From Bog-113 sp965226755 (GTDB lineage Bacteria > Acidobacteriota > Terriglobia > Bryobacterales > Bryobacteraceae), in contig CBDDDT010000002.1 in assembly GCA_965226755.1 (NCBI GenBank), forward strand, positions 372,001-436,000: a stretch of 64,000 nucleotides of DNA, in the 5' to 3' direction. Each line of letters begins with the position of its first letter. Within the stretch, counting starts at the first letter, position 1. The notes under the pieces were generated by a model. That model worked only from the letters and a program-made list of their open reading frames with translations, did not search any database and was not told the origin of the DNA. Positions 32,696-41,215 of the stretch are shown piece by piece. The translations under genes were made by a program, and so were the position numbers.

Positions 32696-34714
32696 ATGAA
32701 AGTCGCTTTTGCGCTTCTCGCGTTGACGGGGGCCTGCTGGGCGTCGCCGCCCGTTTCAAACGCGGTCTCAAACCGCCCGCCGCTGCAGAGCAACGCCTTC
32801 AATTCTCTACCGTTAGGGGCCGTCAAACCGCGCGGCTGGCTGGCCAAGCAGCTCCGCGTCCAGGCGGACGGGCTGGGCGGACACCTGGACGAATTCTGGC
32901 CCGATGTCGGTTCGAACAGCGGCTGGCTCGGCGGGACGGGCGAGAGTTGGGAGCGCGGACCTTATTTCCTGGACGGCCTGGTTCCTCTCGCTTACCTTAC
33001 GGCCGATCCGCGGCTGCTCGAGAAGGTGAATCGATGGATGTCGTGGACCCTGGATCATCAGCGGGCCGATGGCGCGATCGGGCCGCCCAAGAATACCGAC
33101 TGGTGGCCCAACATGGTGATGTTGAAGGCACTTACGCAGTTCCAGGAAGCGACCGGCGACCCGCGCGTGATTCCCCTCATGCAGAAGTACTTCGCCTATC
33201 ACCTGAAGTACGCGGACGAGCGGCCGCTCAAAGAATGGGCGCAGTATCGCTGGCAGGATGAAGTCCTGAGCATCCTTTGGCTCTACAACCGCACGGGCGA
33301 TAAGAAGCTTCTGGAACTTGCGCACAAACTGCACGACCAGGGCTTCGATTGGGAGGCCCAATTCGCGCAGTTTCCGATCACCGGGAAGGTGGCGAAAGCG
33401 GATGCGCACCTGGACACCCACGGCGTAAATCACGGTCAGGCGTTGAAGACCGCAGCGGTGTGGTCCCTGATCACGGGCGACAAACGGGATCGCGACGCGC
33501 TCTACCGGCAGTTCGAATTGCTCTACCGGTTTCACGGGCTGCCGAACGGCATCTTTTCAGCCGATGAGCATCTCGCAGGTTTGAATCCCACGCAGGGCAC
33601 GGAACTCTGCACGGTGGTGGAGACCATGTTCTCGATCGAGAACGTTCTGTCCATTCTGGGTGACGCGGCGTTCGGAGACCGGCTGGAGAAGATTGCCTAC
33701 AATCCCCTCCCCGGCACGCTTTCCGCGGATATGTGGTCGCATCAATACGACCAGCAACCCAACCAGATTGAATGCTCACTGGATCCGCGCGCGTGGACCA
33801 CGAACGGGCCTGACTCGAATCTGTTCGGATTGGAGCCGAATTTCGGTTGTTGCACGGCGAACTTCCACCAGGGGTGGCCCAAGCTGGTCGAGCACCTCTG
33901 GATGGCGACGCCCGACGGCGGGCTGGCGCTGACCGCGTACGGGCCGAGCGAGGTGACGGCCGCGGCGGGCGGCGAGACTGCCGACATCGTGGAAGAGACC
34001 GGATATCCGTTCCGCGACAAGGTGCGCCTGACGGTGAATCCTTCCAAGCCGGCGCGCTTTGATCTGCAGTTGCGGATACCGGGATGGGCGAGCGGCGCCA
34101 CCATCCGCGTGAACGCCATGGCGCAGAGCGGCGTAAAAGCCGGAACGTTCTTCCGCGTCGACCGAACCTGGAAAGCCGGCGACCAGGTGGAAATCGCCTT
34201 CCCGATGCACGTGCGCGTGACTGACGGATTCAACCGCGCCGTCACTCTGGAGCGCGGGCCGCTGGTCTATTCACTCAAAATCGGCGAGGACTGGCGAAAG
34301 CTGAAAGAGGATGCCGCGCCGCCTCTCGCGTCCGCCGACTGGGCCTTATACCCGTCCACGCCGTGGAATTACGCGCTGGAGATCGACCGCAAGAACCCGG
34401 ATGCCTCCGCCGTGGTTTTCGAGCGGCCCATCGGCGACCATCCCTTCAGCGCCGACGGCGCTCCCGTCGTCATCGACGTCAAAGCCCGGAAGCTAGACTC
34501 TTGGGCCGAGCAGAACGGGCAGGCGGGCATGCTCCCGCAGAGTCCCGTCAGCAGTTCGGAACCGGAGGAATCGATCGCGCTGATTCCGTATGGTTCGGCC
34601 AAACTGCGGATCACCGCGTTTCCCTGGTTGAACGCGTCCCCAGCGGTCGCGCTGAACGGCCGGCGAGGCGTAACCGATTCCGCGGCTCTCACGAATACAC
34701 AAGTGGAACGCTGA
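32696..34714 (+). CDS. GH127-like beta-L-arabinofuranosidase (secreted)
   Basis: 672 residues with signal peptide (MKVAFALLALTGACWA). GH127/DUF1680 (alpha/alpha)6 barrel: GPYFLDGLVPLAYLTADPRLLEKV, ESWERG, then the zinc/nucleophile residues: E and C in GTELCTVVET (about residue 303) and the double cysteine in NFGCCTANFHQGWPK (about residue 385), which in characterised GH127 enzymes bind zinc and supply the catalytic cysteine. Ends with beta-sandwich domains. Probably cleaves beta-L-arabinofuranosides of plant material. Its start is nine bases after TAATAT without a ribosome binding site. Confidence 0.85.
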   Translation: MKVAFALLALTGACWASPPVSNAVSNRPPLQSNAFNSLPLGAVKPRGWLAKQLRVQADGLGGHLDEFWPDVGSNSGWLGGTGESWERGPYFLDGLVPLAYLTADPRLLEKVNRWMSWTLDHQRADGAIGPPKNTDWWPNMVMLKALTQFQEATGDPRVIPLMQKYFAYHLKYADERPLKEWAQYRWQDEVLSILWLYNRTGDKKLLELAHKLHDQGFDWEAQFAQFPITGKVAKADAHLDTHGVNHGQALKTAAVWSLITGDKRDRDALYRQFELLYRFHGLPNGIFSADEHLAGLNPTQGTELCTVVETMFSIENVLSILGDAAFGDRLEKIAYNPLPGTLSADMWSHQYDQQPNQIECSLDPRAWTTNGPDSNLFGLEPNFGCCTANFHQGWPKLVEHLWMATPDGGLALTAYGPSEVTAAAGGETADIVEETGYPFRDKVRLTVNPSKPARFDLQLRIPGWASGATIRVNAMAQSGVKAGTFFRVDRTWKAGDQVEIAFPMHVRVTDGFNRAVTLERGPLVYSLKIGEDWRKLKEDAAPPLASADWALYPSTPWNYALEIDRKNPDASAVVFERPIGDHPFSADGAPVVIDVKARKLDSWAEQNGQAGMLPQSPVSSSEPEESIALIPYGSAKLRITAFPWLNASPAVALNGRRGVTDSAALTNTQVER

Positions 34715-34755
34715 GCAGTGAGCTGCATCAGAGAAGAAGAGAAAAAGGAGTTGTA

Positions 34756-35397
34756 ATGGTCAATAACGTTATTCGTTTCGCGGTTCCGCTGCTGGCGGCT
34801 GCGATCAGTTTAAGCGCGGGAAGTTTTCCGAATCCGACCGTGGACGCGCCGATGCAGGCCGGCAAAGCGACGGCCGTGCTGGCCGGCGGTTGCTTCTGGG
34901 GCGTGGAAGGCGTCTTTGAACACGTCAAGGGCGTTACGAATGTGGTATCGGGATTTGCGGGGGGTCAGAAGGCGACCGCGCATTACGAGACCGTCAGCAC
35001 GGGAACCACCGGGCACGCCGAGTCTGTCCAGATCACTTACGATCCGTCCAAGATTACCTACGGCGAGATCCTGAAGGTTTACTTTCTGGTGGCGCACGAT
35101 CCCACCGAGTTGAACCGGCAGGGTCCGGATTCAGGAACGCAGTACCGCTCCGCCATCTTCTACGCCAATGATGAGCAGAAGAAGATCGCGGAAGCCTACA
35201 TCGCCCAGCTGAATGCGGCGCACGCGTTCAAGGGTCCAATTGTGACCGAGGTGGCCCCGCTCCACGGGTTTTTCGCGGCGGAAGATTACCACCAGCATTA
35301 TTTGCAGAATCACCCAAACCAACCTTACATCATGTACAACGATCTGCCCAAGATCGAGGCTTTAAAGCGGGAATTGCCCGAGATGTGCAAGCGCTGA
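34756..35397 (+). CDS. msrA: Peptide methionine sulfoxide reductase MsrA, exported
   Basis: 213 residues from ATG 34756, with AAAAAGGAG five to six bases before it. Signal peptide (FAVPLLAAAISLSAG) directs it to the periplasm. MsrA catalytic motif GGCFWGVE (Cys about residue 46), followed by VSGFAGG and HAESVQITYDP. Reduces methionine-S-sulfoxide. No resolving-cysteine-rich MsrB is adjacent; extra cysteine near the end (EMCKR) may resolve. 41 bases after GH127, same strand. Confidence 0.93.
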   Translation: MVNNVIRFAVPLLAAAISLSAGSFPNPTVDAPMQAGKATAVLAGGCFWGVEGVFEHVKGVTNVVSGFAGGQKATAHYETVSTGTTGHAESVQITYDPSKITYGEILKVYFLVAHDPTELNRQGPDSGTQYRSAIFYANDEQKKIAEAYIAQLNAAHAFKGPIVTEVAPLHGFFAAEDYHQHYLQNHPNQPYIMYNDLPKIEALKRELPEMCKR

Positions 35398-35521
35398 TGG
35401 TGGATCTCAGCCACCCGCTGGGTGAATTCACTCAAGCTGGATGGCTCCCAGGCTGCTCAAATTAAATGGCTTATAGAATGGCAACCCATCTGCTAGCTTG
35501 TGCGTTTATCAGAGTGAGCTT

Positions 35522-36685
35522 ATGACTGTCCATAAATATTTTCCCGGGCTTCTGGCCGTAGCGGCCGCGATCTCGCCCGCTTTCGCGCAGAGCAATAGCA
35601 ACTGGGACCGATTCAACGGCCCCGCGCCGCAGACGCAGCCTGCGTATTCGGAATCGGCGCAAAACGACGGCGCTCCTCCGCCGCCCCCGCCGGGGGCTTA
35701 CTCCCAGCAATTTCCGCAAGGCATGGACCCGCAGCAAGGCCCGCAGGGTGGGTATCCGCAGGGTTCTTACCCCCAGGCCCCGCAGGGTGCGTATTCCCAA
35801 GGCCCGCAGGGCGGCCAGCAGGGTTCCTATTCCCAGCAAGGGCCGCCTCAGGGTGGCTATCCTCACTTCCCGAACAACGGGCAAAGCGCCAATATGGACG
35901 CCCCCGTGCCGCCGACCCTGACCATTCCGGCGGGCAAGTACCTGACCGTCCGGACTCTCAACCTGATCTCGAGCGATCGCAACCAGCCGGGTGACTTTTT
36001 CTCCGCTACCTTAGCGGAACCGCTGGTGATCGACGGATTTGTCGTGGCCGCGCGCGGTCAGACGGTCAACGGCCGCATCGTTGATGTCGAGAAAGCGGGC
36101 CGTGTAAAGGGCACGTCGAGCCTCCGAATGGAGCTGACCGAACTGCACGCGGTGGATGGCCAGCAGATTCCCTTTCACTCTCAATTGGTTTACCGCAAAG
36201 GCGATACGTCAGTGGGCCGTGACGCCGCCGGGATCGGCACCACCACGGCGGTAGGCGCGGCGATCGGCGCAGGCGTTGGCGGCGGCTTCGGCGCCGGCAT
36301 GGGCGCCATCGGCGGAGCTTTGGTGGGAACCATCGGGGTTCTCTCGACCCGCGGCAAACCCACCGTGGTTTATCCTGAGTCCCTTCTCACGTTCCGGGTC
36401 GAACAGCCCGTGCTGATTTCGACTACGCATTCGCCCGGCGCGTTCACCATGGTGGAACGTCAGGATTATGCTCGGGCCTCCATGAACGGTCCGGGCCAAG
36501 GTTACGGCGCGGGTTATGCACCGGGTTACGGCTACGGCGGGCCTGTTTTGGCGCCTTACCCCTACTATGCTCCCTACTACGGAACAGGTCTCTACTTCGG
36601 TGGACTTGGCTTCTACGGTCGCGGCTACTACGGGTACGGACGCGGCTACTACGGCTACGGTCGCGGTTTCTACGGACGCCGCTAA
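35522..36685 (+). CDS. Secreted low-complexity Pro/Gln/Gly-Tyr protein with glycine zipper
   Basis: 387 residues from ATG 35522. Signal peptide (LLAVAAAISPAFAQ), then a P/Q/G/Y/S region of about 75 residues with PQGGYPQGSYPQ-like units, a structured beta domain (KYLTVRTLNLISSDRNQPGDF, VIDGFVVAARGQTV), a glycine zipper (GAAIGAGVGGGFGAG) and a C-terminal array of GYYGYGRG units ending GRR. The layout suggests an outer-surface or envelope protein that interacts with carbohydrate or membranes. A strong terminator follows. Confidence 0.65.
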   Translation: MTVHKYFPGLLAVAAAISPAFAQSNSNWDRFNGPAPQTQPAYSESAQNDGAPPPPPPGAYSQQFPQGMDPQQGPQGGYPQGSYPQAPQGAYSQGPQGGQQGSYSQQGPPQGGYPHFPNNGQSANMDAPVPPTLTIPAGKYLTVRTLNLISSDRNQPGDFFSATLAEPLVIDGFVVAARGQTVNGRIVDVEKAGRVKGTSSLRMELTELHAVDGQQIPFHSQLVYRKGDTSVGRDAAGIGTTTAVGAAIGAGVGGGFGAGMGAIGGALVGTIGVLSTRGKPTVVYPESLLTFRVEQPVLISTTHSPGAFTMVERQDYARASMNGPGQGYGAGYAPGYGYGGPVLAPYPYYAPYYGTGLYFGGLGFYGRGYYGYGRGYYGYGRGFYGRR

Positions 36686-36708
36686 TCTCTAAATTCCTGC
36701 TTGGCAGA

Positions 36709-36740
36709 GGAGACCTTCGCAAGAAGGTCTCCTTTTTTTT
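36709..36740 (+). terminator. Rho-independent terminator after low-complexity protein gene
   Basis: Ten-base-pair stem GGAGACCTTC/GAAGGTCTCC with GCAA loop followed by eight T. It also reads toward the minus-strand amidinotransferase stop (36744) and may serve both. Confidence 0.9.
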
Positions 36741-36743
36741 GGG

Positions 36744-37568
36744 TTACTTCTCGTCCAGGCGCAAGGAAAGGCACTTCGTGGCCCCGCCCGCCTTCATGAA
36801 CTGAGACACGCTCGTTTCGGTCACATGAAACGCTCGGGCTTCCAGCCATGCCTTCAACTCGACGCTCGCGCAATTCAGAATCACCTCGCGCCCAATGTTG
36901 ACGGCGTTGCAGGCGAAGCGGATCGCGTCGTCTTCCCCCACGGCTAAGCGTCGGTCTGTCGGAAAGTGCGCCTCGATCGCGGCATTGGACGGTTCGTCAA
37001 AGGCGGCCGGAAAATAAAGCAGACAGCCGTCTTCCAAGGGACAGAAGCAGGTGTCGAGATGATAGAAGCGGGGATCCTGCAGCCGGAGAAGTTGCACTTC
37101 AAGGTTCGTCCATTTCTCCAGGAACGGCTTTGCCGATTCGTCCGATCGGTATCCATGGCCAGCCCACAGCATCGGACGAGCCCGGTCGAGTAACGCATCG
37201 CCCGCGCCTTCGAAGAACACTCCCGGCGGGAGCGTATGCACGTCAAATCCGTCTTGAGCAAGCCAGTCGGCGAAGTACGGAGACTCCGGCCGCCTCTCGC
37301 TGCACCGGAAACTGCTCAGGATCGCGGAGCGCCGGTGGATCAATGCGGCGTTCGCCGTAAACACCAGATCCGGGAGGCCAGCCACTGGCGGCATCAGCTC
37401 CACGTCCGCCACACGGCTCACCGAAGTCTGAAACTGCCGCCACTCCGCGAGCGCCAGATCGGAATCGGCTGCGTGAATCTGCCCTTCCATCCAGGGATTG
37501 ATGACGTACTCGATCCCGAAATACGTCGGAGGGCACAGGAGAAGACGAGGTTTTTTCAACAGAACCAA
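36744..37568 (-). CDS. Amidinotransferase/dimethylarginine hydrolase-like protein
   Basis: 274 residues from TTG 37568. Pentein-fold guanidine-modifying enzyme: early LPDLVFTANAAL, catalytic histidine in FYHLDTCFCPL (about residue 168) and the nucleophilic cysteine in GGATKCLSLRL near the C-terminus. Members include DDAH, arginine deiminase and amidinotransferases, so the exact substrate (arginine, dimethylarginine, ornithine) is open. Clear Asp/Glu residues for the guanidinium occur after VFFEG. Separated from the next gene by 42 bases on the same strand. Confidence 0.8.
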   Translation of the reverse strand: MVLLKKPRLLLCPPTYFGIEYVINPWMEGQIHAADSDLALAEWRQFQTSVSRVADVELMPPVAGLPDLVFTANAALIHRRSAILSSFRCSERRPESPYFADWLAQDGFDVHTLPPGVFFEGAGDALLDRARPMLWAGHGYRSDESAKPFLEKWTNLEVQLLRLQDPRFYHLDTCFCPLEDGCLLYFPAAFDEPSNAAIEAHFPTDRRLAVGEDDAIRFACNAVNIGREVILNCASVELKAWLEARAFHVTETSVSQFMKAGGATKCLSLRLDEK

Positions 37569-37610
37569 TCGTCACCGGCGCAAGCAGGGATTCGCATCGA
37601 TCCGGAGAAC

Positions 37611-38303
37611 CTAATTCTTGGTGATGCTCAAACCCGTGATGGTGACGTCGGTGTTGTGCGCCAGGCGAATTCCATAGAGTCCGTCTGTCGACTTCAGCTT
37701 TCCGGCCGTGACCACCGCCGCCTTGTCGTAACCCGCGACGACTGTTCCGTTGATGGCGCACTCCACACGGTCGCCCTTCACCGAGAGAGCGATCTCCTGC
37801 GTCACCGGTTCGCCCGGCCCTGCCGCCTTATGCACCGCCGCATTCATCTCTCCGCGCCGGCCGTTCATTTGAAATGCGTCGGGACCGAATCCGCGCACGA
37901 TGAAGTTGCCGTTTCCATACGCCGCGCAATAAAGGAAGCTCTGTTGCGCCGTGTCCATGTCGTTGCCGCCGATGAAAATACCGTAGGGATGCGGGTGGCT
38001 GTTCAGATTCATATATTTCGGCTCGCTGAACGTCGCCTTGACGGTGTAGCTGCCGGTCGCTTTATTCGCCGGATTCCAGTAATTCACGGCGGGTCCGGTG
38101 ACGGCGTGCAGGTTCTCCGGGTCGCCCGAAAGTTTGGCGCTGTTCAGGGTTCCCGCGCCATCGACCTTTCCCGTCCAACCGGGGACGGAGATCCCCCCGT
38201 CGGCCACCGCGCGCGAAGCCTCCGTGGGAGCTTGCGCGAAGATCAGAGCCGGCAGGAGCGCGGCGATAGCTGCGGTCGATAAGGAATTGTGGGCCAAACG
38301 CAT
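37611..38303 (-). CDS. Secreted LamG/DUF1080-like carbohydrate-binding protein
   Basis: 230 residues from ATG 38303 with signal peptide (TAAIAALLPALIFAQ). The mature part is a beta-rich jelly-roll (VPGWTGKVDGAGTLNSAKLSG, then YTVKATFSEPKY and HPYGIFIGGND) resembling concanavalin-like or DUF1080 domains of secreted hydrolases, without evident catalytic residues. Divergent to the TIGR03118 gene, with about 118 bases between starts. Could bind sugars; unproven. Confidence 0.55.
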   Translation of the reverse strand: MRLAHNSLSTAAIAALLPALIFAQAPTEASRAVADGGISVPGWTGKVDGAGTLNSAKLSGDPENLHAVTGPAVNYWNPANKATGSYTVKATFSEPKYMNLNSHPHPYGIFIGGNDMDTAQQSFLYCAAYGNGNFIVRGFGPDAFQMNGRRGEMNAAVHKAAGPGEPVTQEIALSVKGDRVECAINGTVVAGYDKAAVVTAGKLKSTDGLYGIRLAHNTDVTITGLSITKN

Positions 38304-38421
38304 ATAGGTGTCCTTTCCTGAACGATTCCAGGCGACATGATTATAACTGTTCGCCGCAAATGCATCCAACTGAGCTAATCTCTCGTCTAACGTAAGAACG
38401 CTAAAAAGTGGAAGAGAAAAC

Positions 38422-39486
38422 ATGAACCTCGCTCATCTGGTTATTTTTGTGCCGCTGATCTCCGTTTCCGCCGCCTTGGCCCAAACGCCGAACAGCTATG
38501 CGCAATCCAATCTGGTTTCCGACATCCCCGGCATGGCGCTGACCACCGATGCGCGGTTGGTCAATCCCTGGGGTCTCTCGCGCCCCGCGTCGCAGGCCGC
38601 CAAGGAAGCTCATTGGTGGGCCAATGATCAGGTGACCGGATTATCCACGCTCTACGACGCCAACGGCGCCATTGTCCCGCTAACCGTCACCGTGCCTCCC
38701 GCCAGCGGCACGGGGACCGGAAGCCCCACCGGCACCAACGTCGTCGGCGCCAACTTCGTGTTCGCCACCTTGGACGGAACCATCTCGGAATGGATCAGCG
38801 CGACCCAGCCGGCGCCGGGCTTCGACCACCGGTTCGCCGCTCAGACCTGCACCAGCTGCCACGTTACGGCTGCCGTCATCAAAGTGAATAACGCGGCCTC
38901 GCACGCGGTCTATACCGGATCCACCACCTCGACGGTCGGTGGCGCTCAGGTCGTCTTTGTCGCCAATGCGAACGGCGGAGTGGAAGAATACAGCGCGAGT
39001 TTCAGTCGCGTAACGCTTGCCGCGGGAGCTTTCACGGATCCCAAAATCCCCGCCGGGTATACTCCCTACGGCATTCAAGCCATCGGCAGCAAAATTTACG
39101 TGACTTACTCCGGAACGGGCGCCAACCCCGGCGGTTATGTCGACGCCTACAGTCTGAAGGGAGCTCTCGAATTGCGTCTGCAAAACGGAACGTGGTTCGA
39201 TGGCCCCTGGGGCATCGCGCTCGCGCCCTCCGATTTCGGCGCATTCAGCAGCGATCTTCTGGTGGGCAATACGACTAGCGGCCTCATCGCCGCGTTCTCG
39301 CCGACGACCGGCAAATTCCTCGGCTACCTGGACGATTCCAGCGGCCAGCCCATCGCCAACCCCGGCCTATGGGCGCTCTACTTCGGTGCGGGGAACGCCG
39401 ACTCCGGACCCGTCAATACGCTCTACTTCAACGCCGGCATCCAAAACTTCACGCACGGTTTGTTCGGCGCCATCACCTCAAACTGA
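38422..39486 (+). CDS. TIGR03118-family secreted protein
   Basis: 354 residues with signal peptide (MNLAHLVIFVPLISVSAALA). NLVSDIPGMALTTDARLVNPWGLSR at the N-terminus is the family hallmark; the rest is a beta-propeller-like body with VVFVANANGGVEEY and a CTSCH motif (CTSCHVTAAV) around residue 138, which looks like a single heme-type or disulphide site in some family members. Function unknown. Start has GGAAGAG before it. Confidence 0.8.
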   Translation: MNLAHLVIFVPLISVSAALAQTPNSYAQSNLVSDIPGMALTTDARLVNPWGLSRPASQAAKEAHWWANDQVTGLSTLYDANGAIVPLTVTVPPASGTGTGSPTGTNVVGANFVFATLDGTISEWISATQPAPGFDHRFAAQTCTSCHVTAAVIKVNNAASHAVYTGSTTSTVGGAQVVFVANANGGVEEYSASFSRVTLAAGAFTDPKIPAGYTPYGIQAIGSKIYVTYSGTGANPGGYVDAYSLKGALELRLQNGTWFDGPWGIALAPSDFGAFSSDLLVGNTTSGLIAAFSPTTGKFLGYLDDSSGQPIANPGLWALYFGAGNADSGPVNTLYFNAGIQNFTHGLFGAITSN

Positions 39487-39497
39487 AGAGCCTCGCT

Positions 39498-39944
39498 TCA
39501 GCAGCCGCAGTCTTTCGCGGCGTGCTTTCCGAGCTTCTTCAAAGCCTCCGCCAGTTGCGTGCGTTCGGAGTTCGTGAGCACGCCGGTCAGTTCGTCCAGG
39601 TGTTTCGCGTGGGCGCTGAATACGCGGTCTATCAGGGTGCGTCCCTCCGTCGTGAGATCCACGACATGCACCCTCCGGTCGGTCTGGCTTCCGGTTCTTG
39701 AGACCAAGCCCTTTTCATGAAGGCGGTTGACCGCCGTACTGATCGAACCTGGGGTAAGAAAGACTTTCGGCCCTATGGCGTTAACGGGCATTGCTCCCTT
39801 GTGCAGCAAAACTTCCAATACGCGGAAGTCTGATTCCCCAAGTCCGCTCTCGCGCAACTTCAGCATCGTGCAGGCGCTCATTGACTGAAACGCCTTGATG
39901 AATATCAGCCAGAGGTGAACTCCGGTTGTGGATTGTGTGGGCAC
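39498..39944 (-). CDS. MarR-family transcriptional regulator
   Basis: 148 residues from GTG 39944, chosen because longer frames run through the promoter and operator of the divergent DoxX gene. MarR winged helix: GESDFRVLEVLLHKGAMPVNAIGPKVFLTPGSISTAVNRLHEKGLVSR and DRRVHVVDLT. A C-terminal cysteine pair (KDCGC) may sense oxidation. It diverges from a DoxX membrane gene and probably represses both by binding the two inverted repeats in between. Family relatives of this type respond to quinones or electrophiles. Confidence 0.85.
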   Translation of the reverse strand: MPTQSTTGVHLWLIFIKAFQSMSACTMLKLRESGLGESDFRVLEVLLHKGAMPVNAIGPKVFLTPGSISTAVNRLHEKGLVSRTGSQTDRRVHVVDLTTEGRTLIDRVFSAHAKHLDELTGVLTNSERTQLAEALKKLGKHAAKDCGC

Positions 39945-39967
39945 GCTTTGTTGAATCCCTAGATTTA

Positions 39968-39981
39968 TATTGACATCAATA
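39968..39981. promoter_or_regulatory. Inverted repeat TATTGA-2-TCAATA, probable MarR operator
   Basis: Perfect 6-2-6 inverted repeat overlapping TTGACA (39970-39975), a -35-like element of the doxX promoter; the -10 candidate TATGAT is at 39995-40000, 19 bases further. Confidence 0.6.
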
Positions 39982-39990
39982 CTCTTGAAG

Positions 39991-40010
39991 TTGATATGAT
40001 CCAGTATCAA
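39991..40010. promoter_or_regulatory. Second inverted repeat TTGATA-8-TATCAA, probable operator
   Basis: TTGATA (39991-39996) and TATCAA (40005-40010) are exact inverted repeats around the TATGAT -10 candidate. Together with 39968-39981 this gives two operator-like sites, sharing the TTGA/TCAA half, between divergent MarR and DoxX. Confidence 0.6.
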
Positions 40011-40034
40011 ACCGAACATCAAGGAGCATTTGAC

Positions 40035-40427
40035 ATGACGCCAACAGCGGCTGAAGCCATCCCGTCCGAACCCGGCAGGGGCCTCACCATTACTTTGTGG
40101 ATACTCCAAATTCTGGCCGCCGCCGCATTCCTTGCCGCGGGCGGGTTCAAACTTGCCGGAGCGCCCGCCATGGTCGCGACTTTCGAAAAACTCGGCGTCG
40201 GGCAGTGGTTCCGTTATGTGACGGGACTTCTGGAAGTTGTGGGCGCGATTGGTTTGCTGGTTCCCCGTTACGCGTTCTATGCGGCCGCGCTTCTGGCGAC
40301 TACCATGATCTGCGCGATTATCGCTCACCTTACGGTGCTGGGCGGATCGCCTGCCGCAGCCGCCATCCTGCTCCTCTTGACCGGAACAATCGCCTACCTG
40401 CGCCGGCCACGATCACGAAGAGCCTAA
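40035..40427 (+). CDS. DoxX-family membrane protein
   Basis: 130 residues from ATG 40035, with AAGGAG ten bases before. Four membrane helices, beginning TITLWILQILAAAAFLAAGGFKLAG, with GLLEVVGAIGLLVP, as in DoxX/DoxD membrane proteins that take part in thiosulfate, quinone or stress metabolism. Divergent to marR and thus a likely target of it. Confidence 0.85.
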   Translation: MTPTAAEAIPSEPGRGLTITLWILQILAAAAFLAAGGFKLAGAPAMVATFEKLGVGQWFRYVTGLLEVVGAIGLLVPRYAFYAAALLATTMICAIIAHLTVLGGSPAAAAILLLLTGTIAYLRRPRSRRA

Positions 40428-40541
40428 CGGAATAGCCCGGCGATCACCGCCGTGCCGCGCATCGTATCTTTCCTGCTATCAGCTACTTAGCCCTCACCCG
40501 ATCTGAATCCGGCAACCCGGTGTGCGTAGGATCAGATCGGG

Positions 40542-41213
40542 ATGAACAATCTAGAGCTCTCTGTAAGTGGCGTCGCCCACGATCTGAACAACCAGATCAT
40601 GATTCTCCTCAACTCGCTCGACCGCATCATGGTGCTCTGTCCCGATGACGCCGACGCCATTCTCGCCATGAAGGCGGCCGAGCAGTGCGCGGGCCTCACC
40701 GCTCAGCTCCTTCCGCGCACCCGCTTCCCCGGACCGCGTCGCCACGCCGCCGTCTCCGTGCGTGAAATCATCAGCGAAACCGCCCTGCTCGTTCGCTGTC
40801 TTCTGCCCGCCCACAACCGAATGGATGTGGATTGCCGCACGGATCGCCACATTTCCGCCGTCGTCGCCGACTTTCAGCAAGCCCTTGTAAATCTCTGCCT
40901 CAACGCGATCGACGCCATGGACGGCCCCGGCGTGATCCGCCTCGCCGCCGCCGATGAACTCGATGCGGTCACGGTTTCCGTCTCTGACACCGGTCCCGGT
41001 GTGTCCACTGAGCTCCGCGAGCACATCTTCGAACCCCTGTTCACCACCAAAGCCGGACGCGGCGGCTGCGGTCTGGGCTTGGCTCGCGCCCGTCAAACCG
41101 TTGAAAAGCTGGGCGGGACCATCTCTCTCCACGATGTCTTCCCGCACGGCGCCTCCTTCCGCATCCGCATTCCCTCCTGCGATCCGCCGCCGTCGCTGTC
41201 CTCTGGCCGCTAG
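40542..41213 (+). CDS. Cytosolic orphan histidine kinase
   Basis: 223 residues from ATG 40542. H-box GVAHDLNNQIMI starts at once, with no sensor or membrane segment in front; HATPase boxes NLCLNAIDA (N), DTGPGV (G1), FEPLFTTK and GCGLGLA (G2). Family resembles NtrB/hybrid kinase cores. No receiver or regulator is adjacent. tsaD starts two bases after its stop, so they form one transcript. Sensory input must come from protein partners. Confidence 0.85.
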   Translation: MNNLELSVSGVAHDLNNQIMILLNSLDRIMVLCPDDADAILAMKAAEQCAGLTAQLLPRTRFPGPRRHAAVSVREIISETALLVRCLLPAHNRMDVDCRTDRHISAVVADFQQALVNLCLNAIDAMDGPGVIRLAAADELDAVTVSVSDTGPGVSTELREHIFEPLFTTKAGRGGCGLGLARARQTVEKLGGTISLHDVFPHGASFRIRIPSCDPPPSLSSGR

Positions 41214-41215
41214 AC

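Noticed and set aside
34363..34755. N-terminal extension of MsrA to 344 residues
   Set aside because: Arg-rich and inside GH127 gene; ATG 34756 has a strong ribosome binding site and signal peptide.
35398..35521. Possible c-di-GMP or other riboswitch before the low-complexity protein gene
   Set aside because: Only short palindromes (GTGAATTCAC) are visible; no conserved riboswitch core could be recognised.
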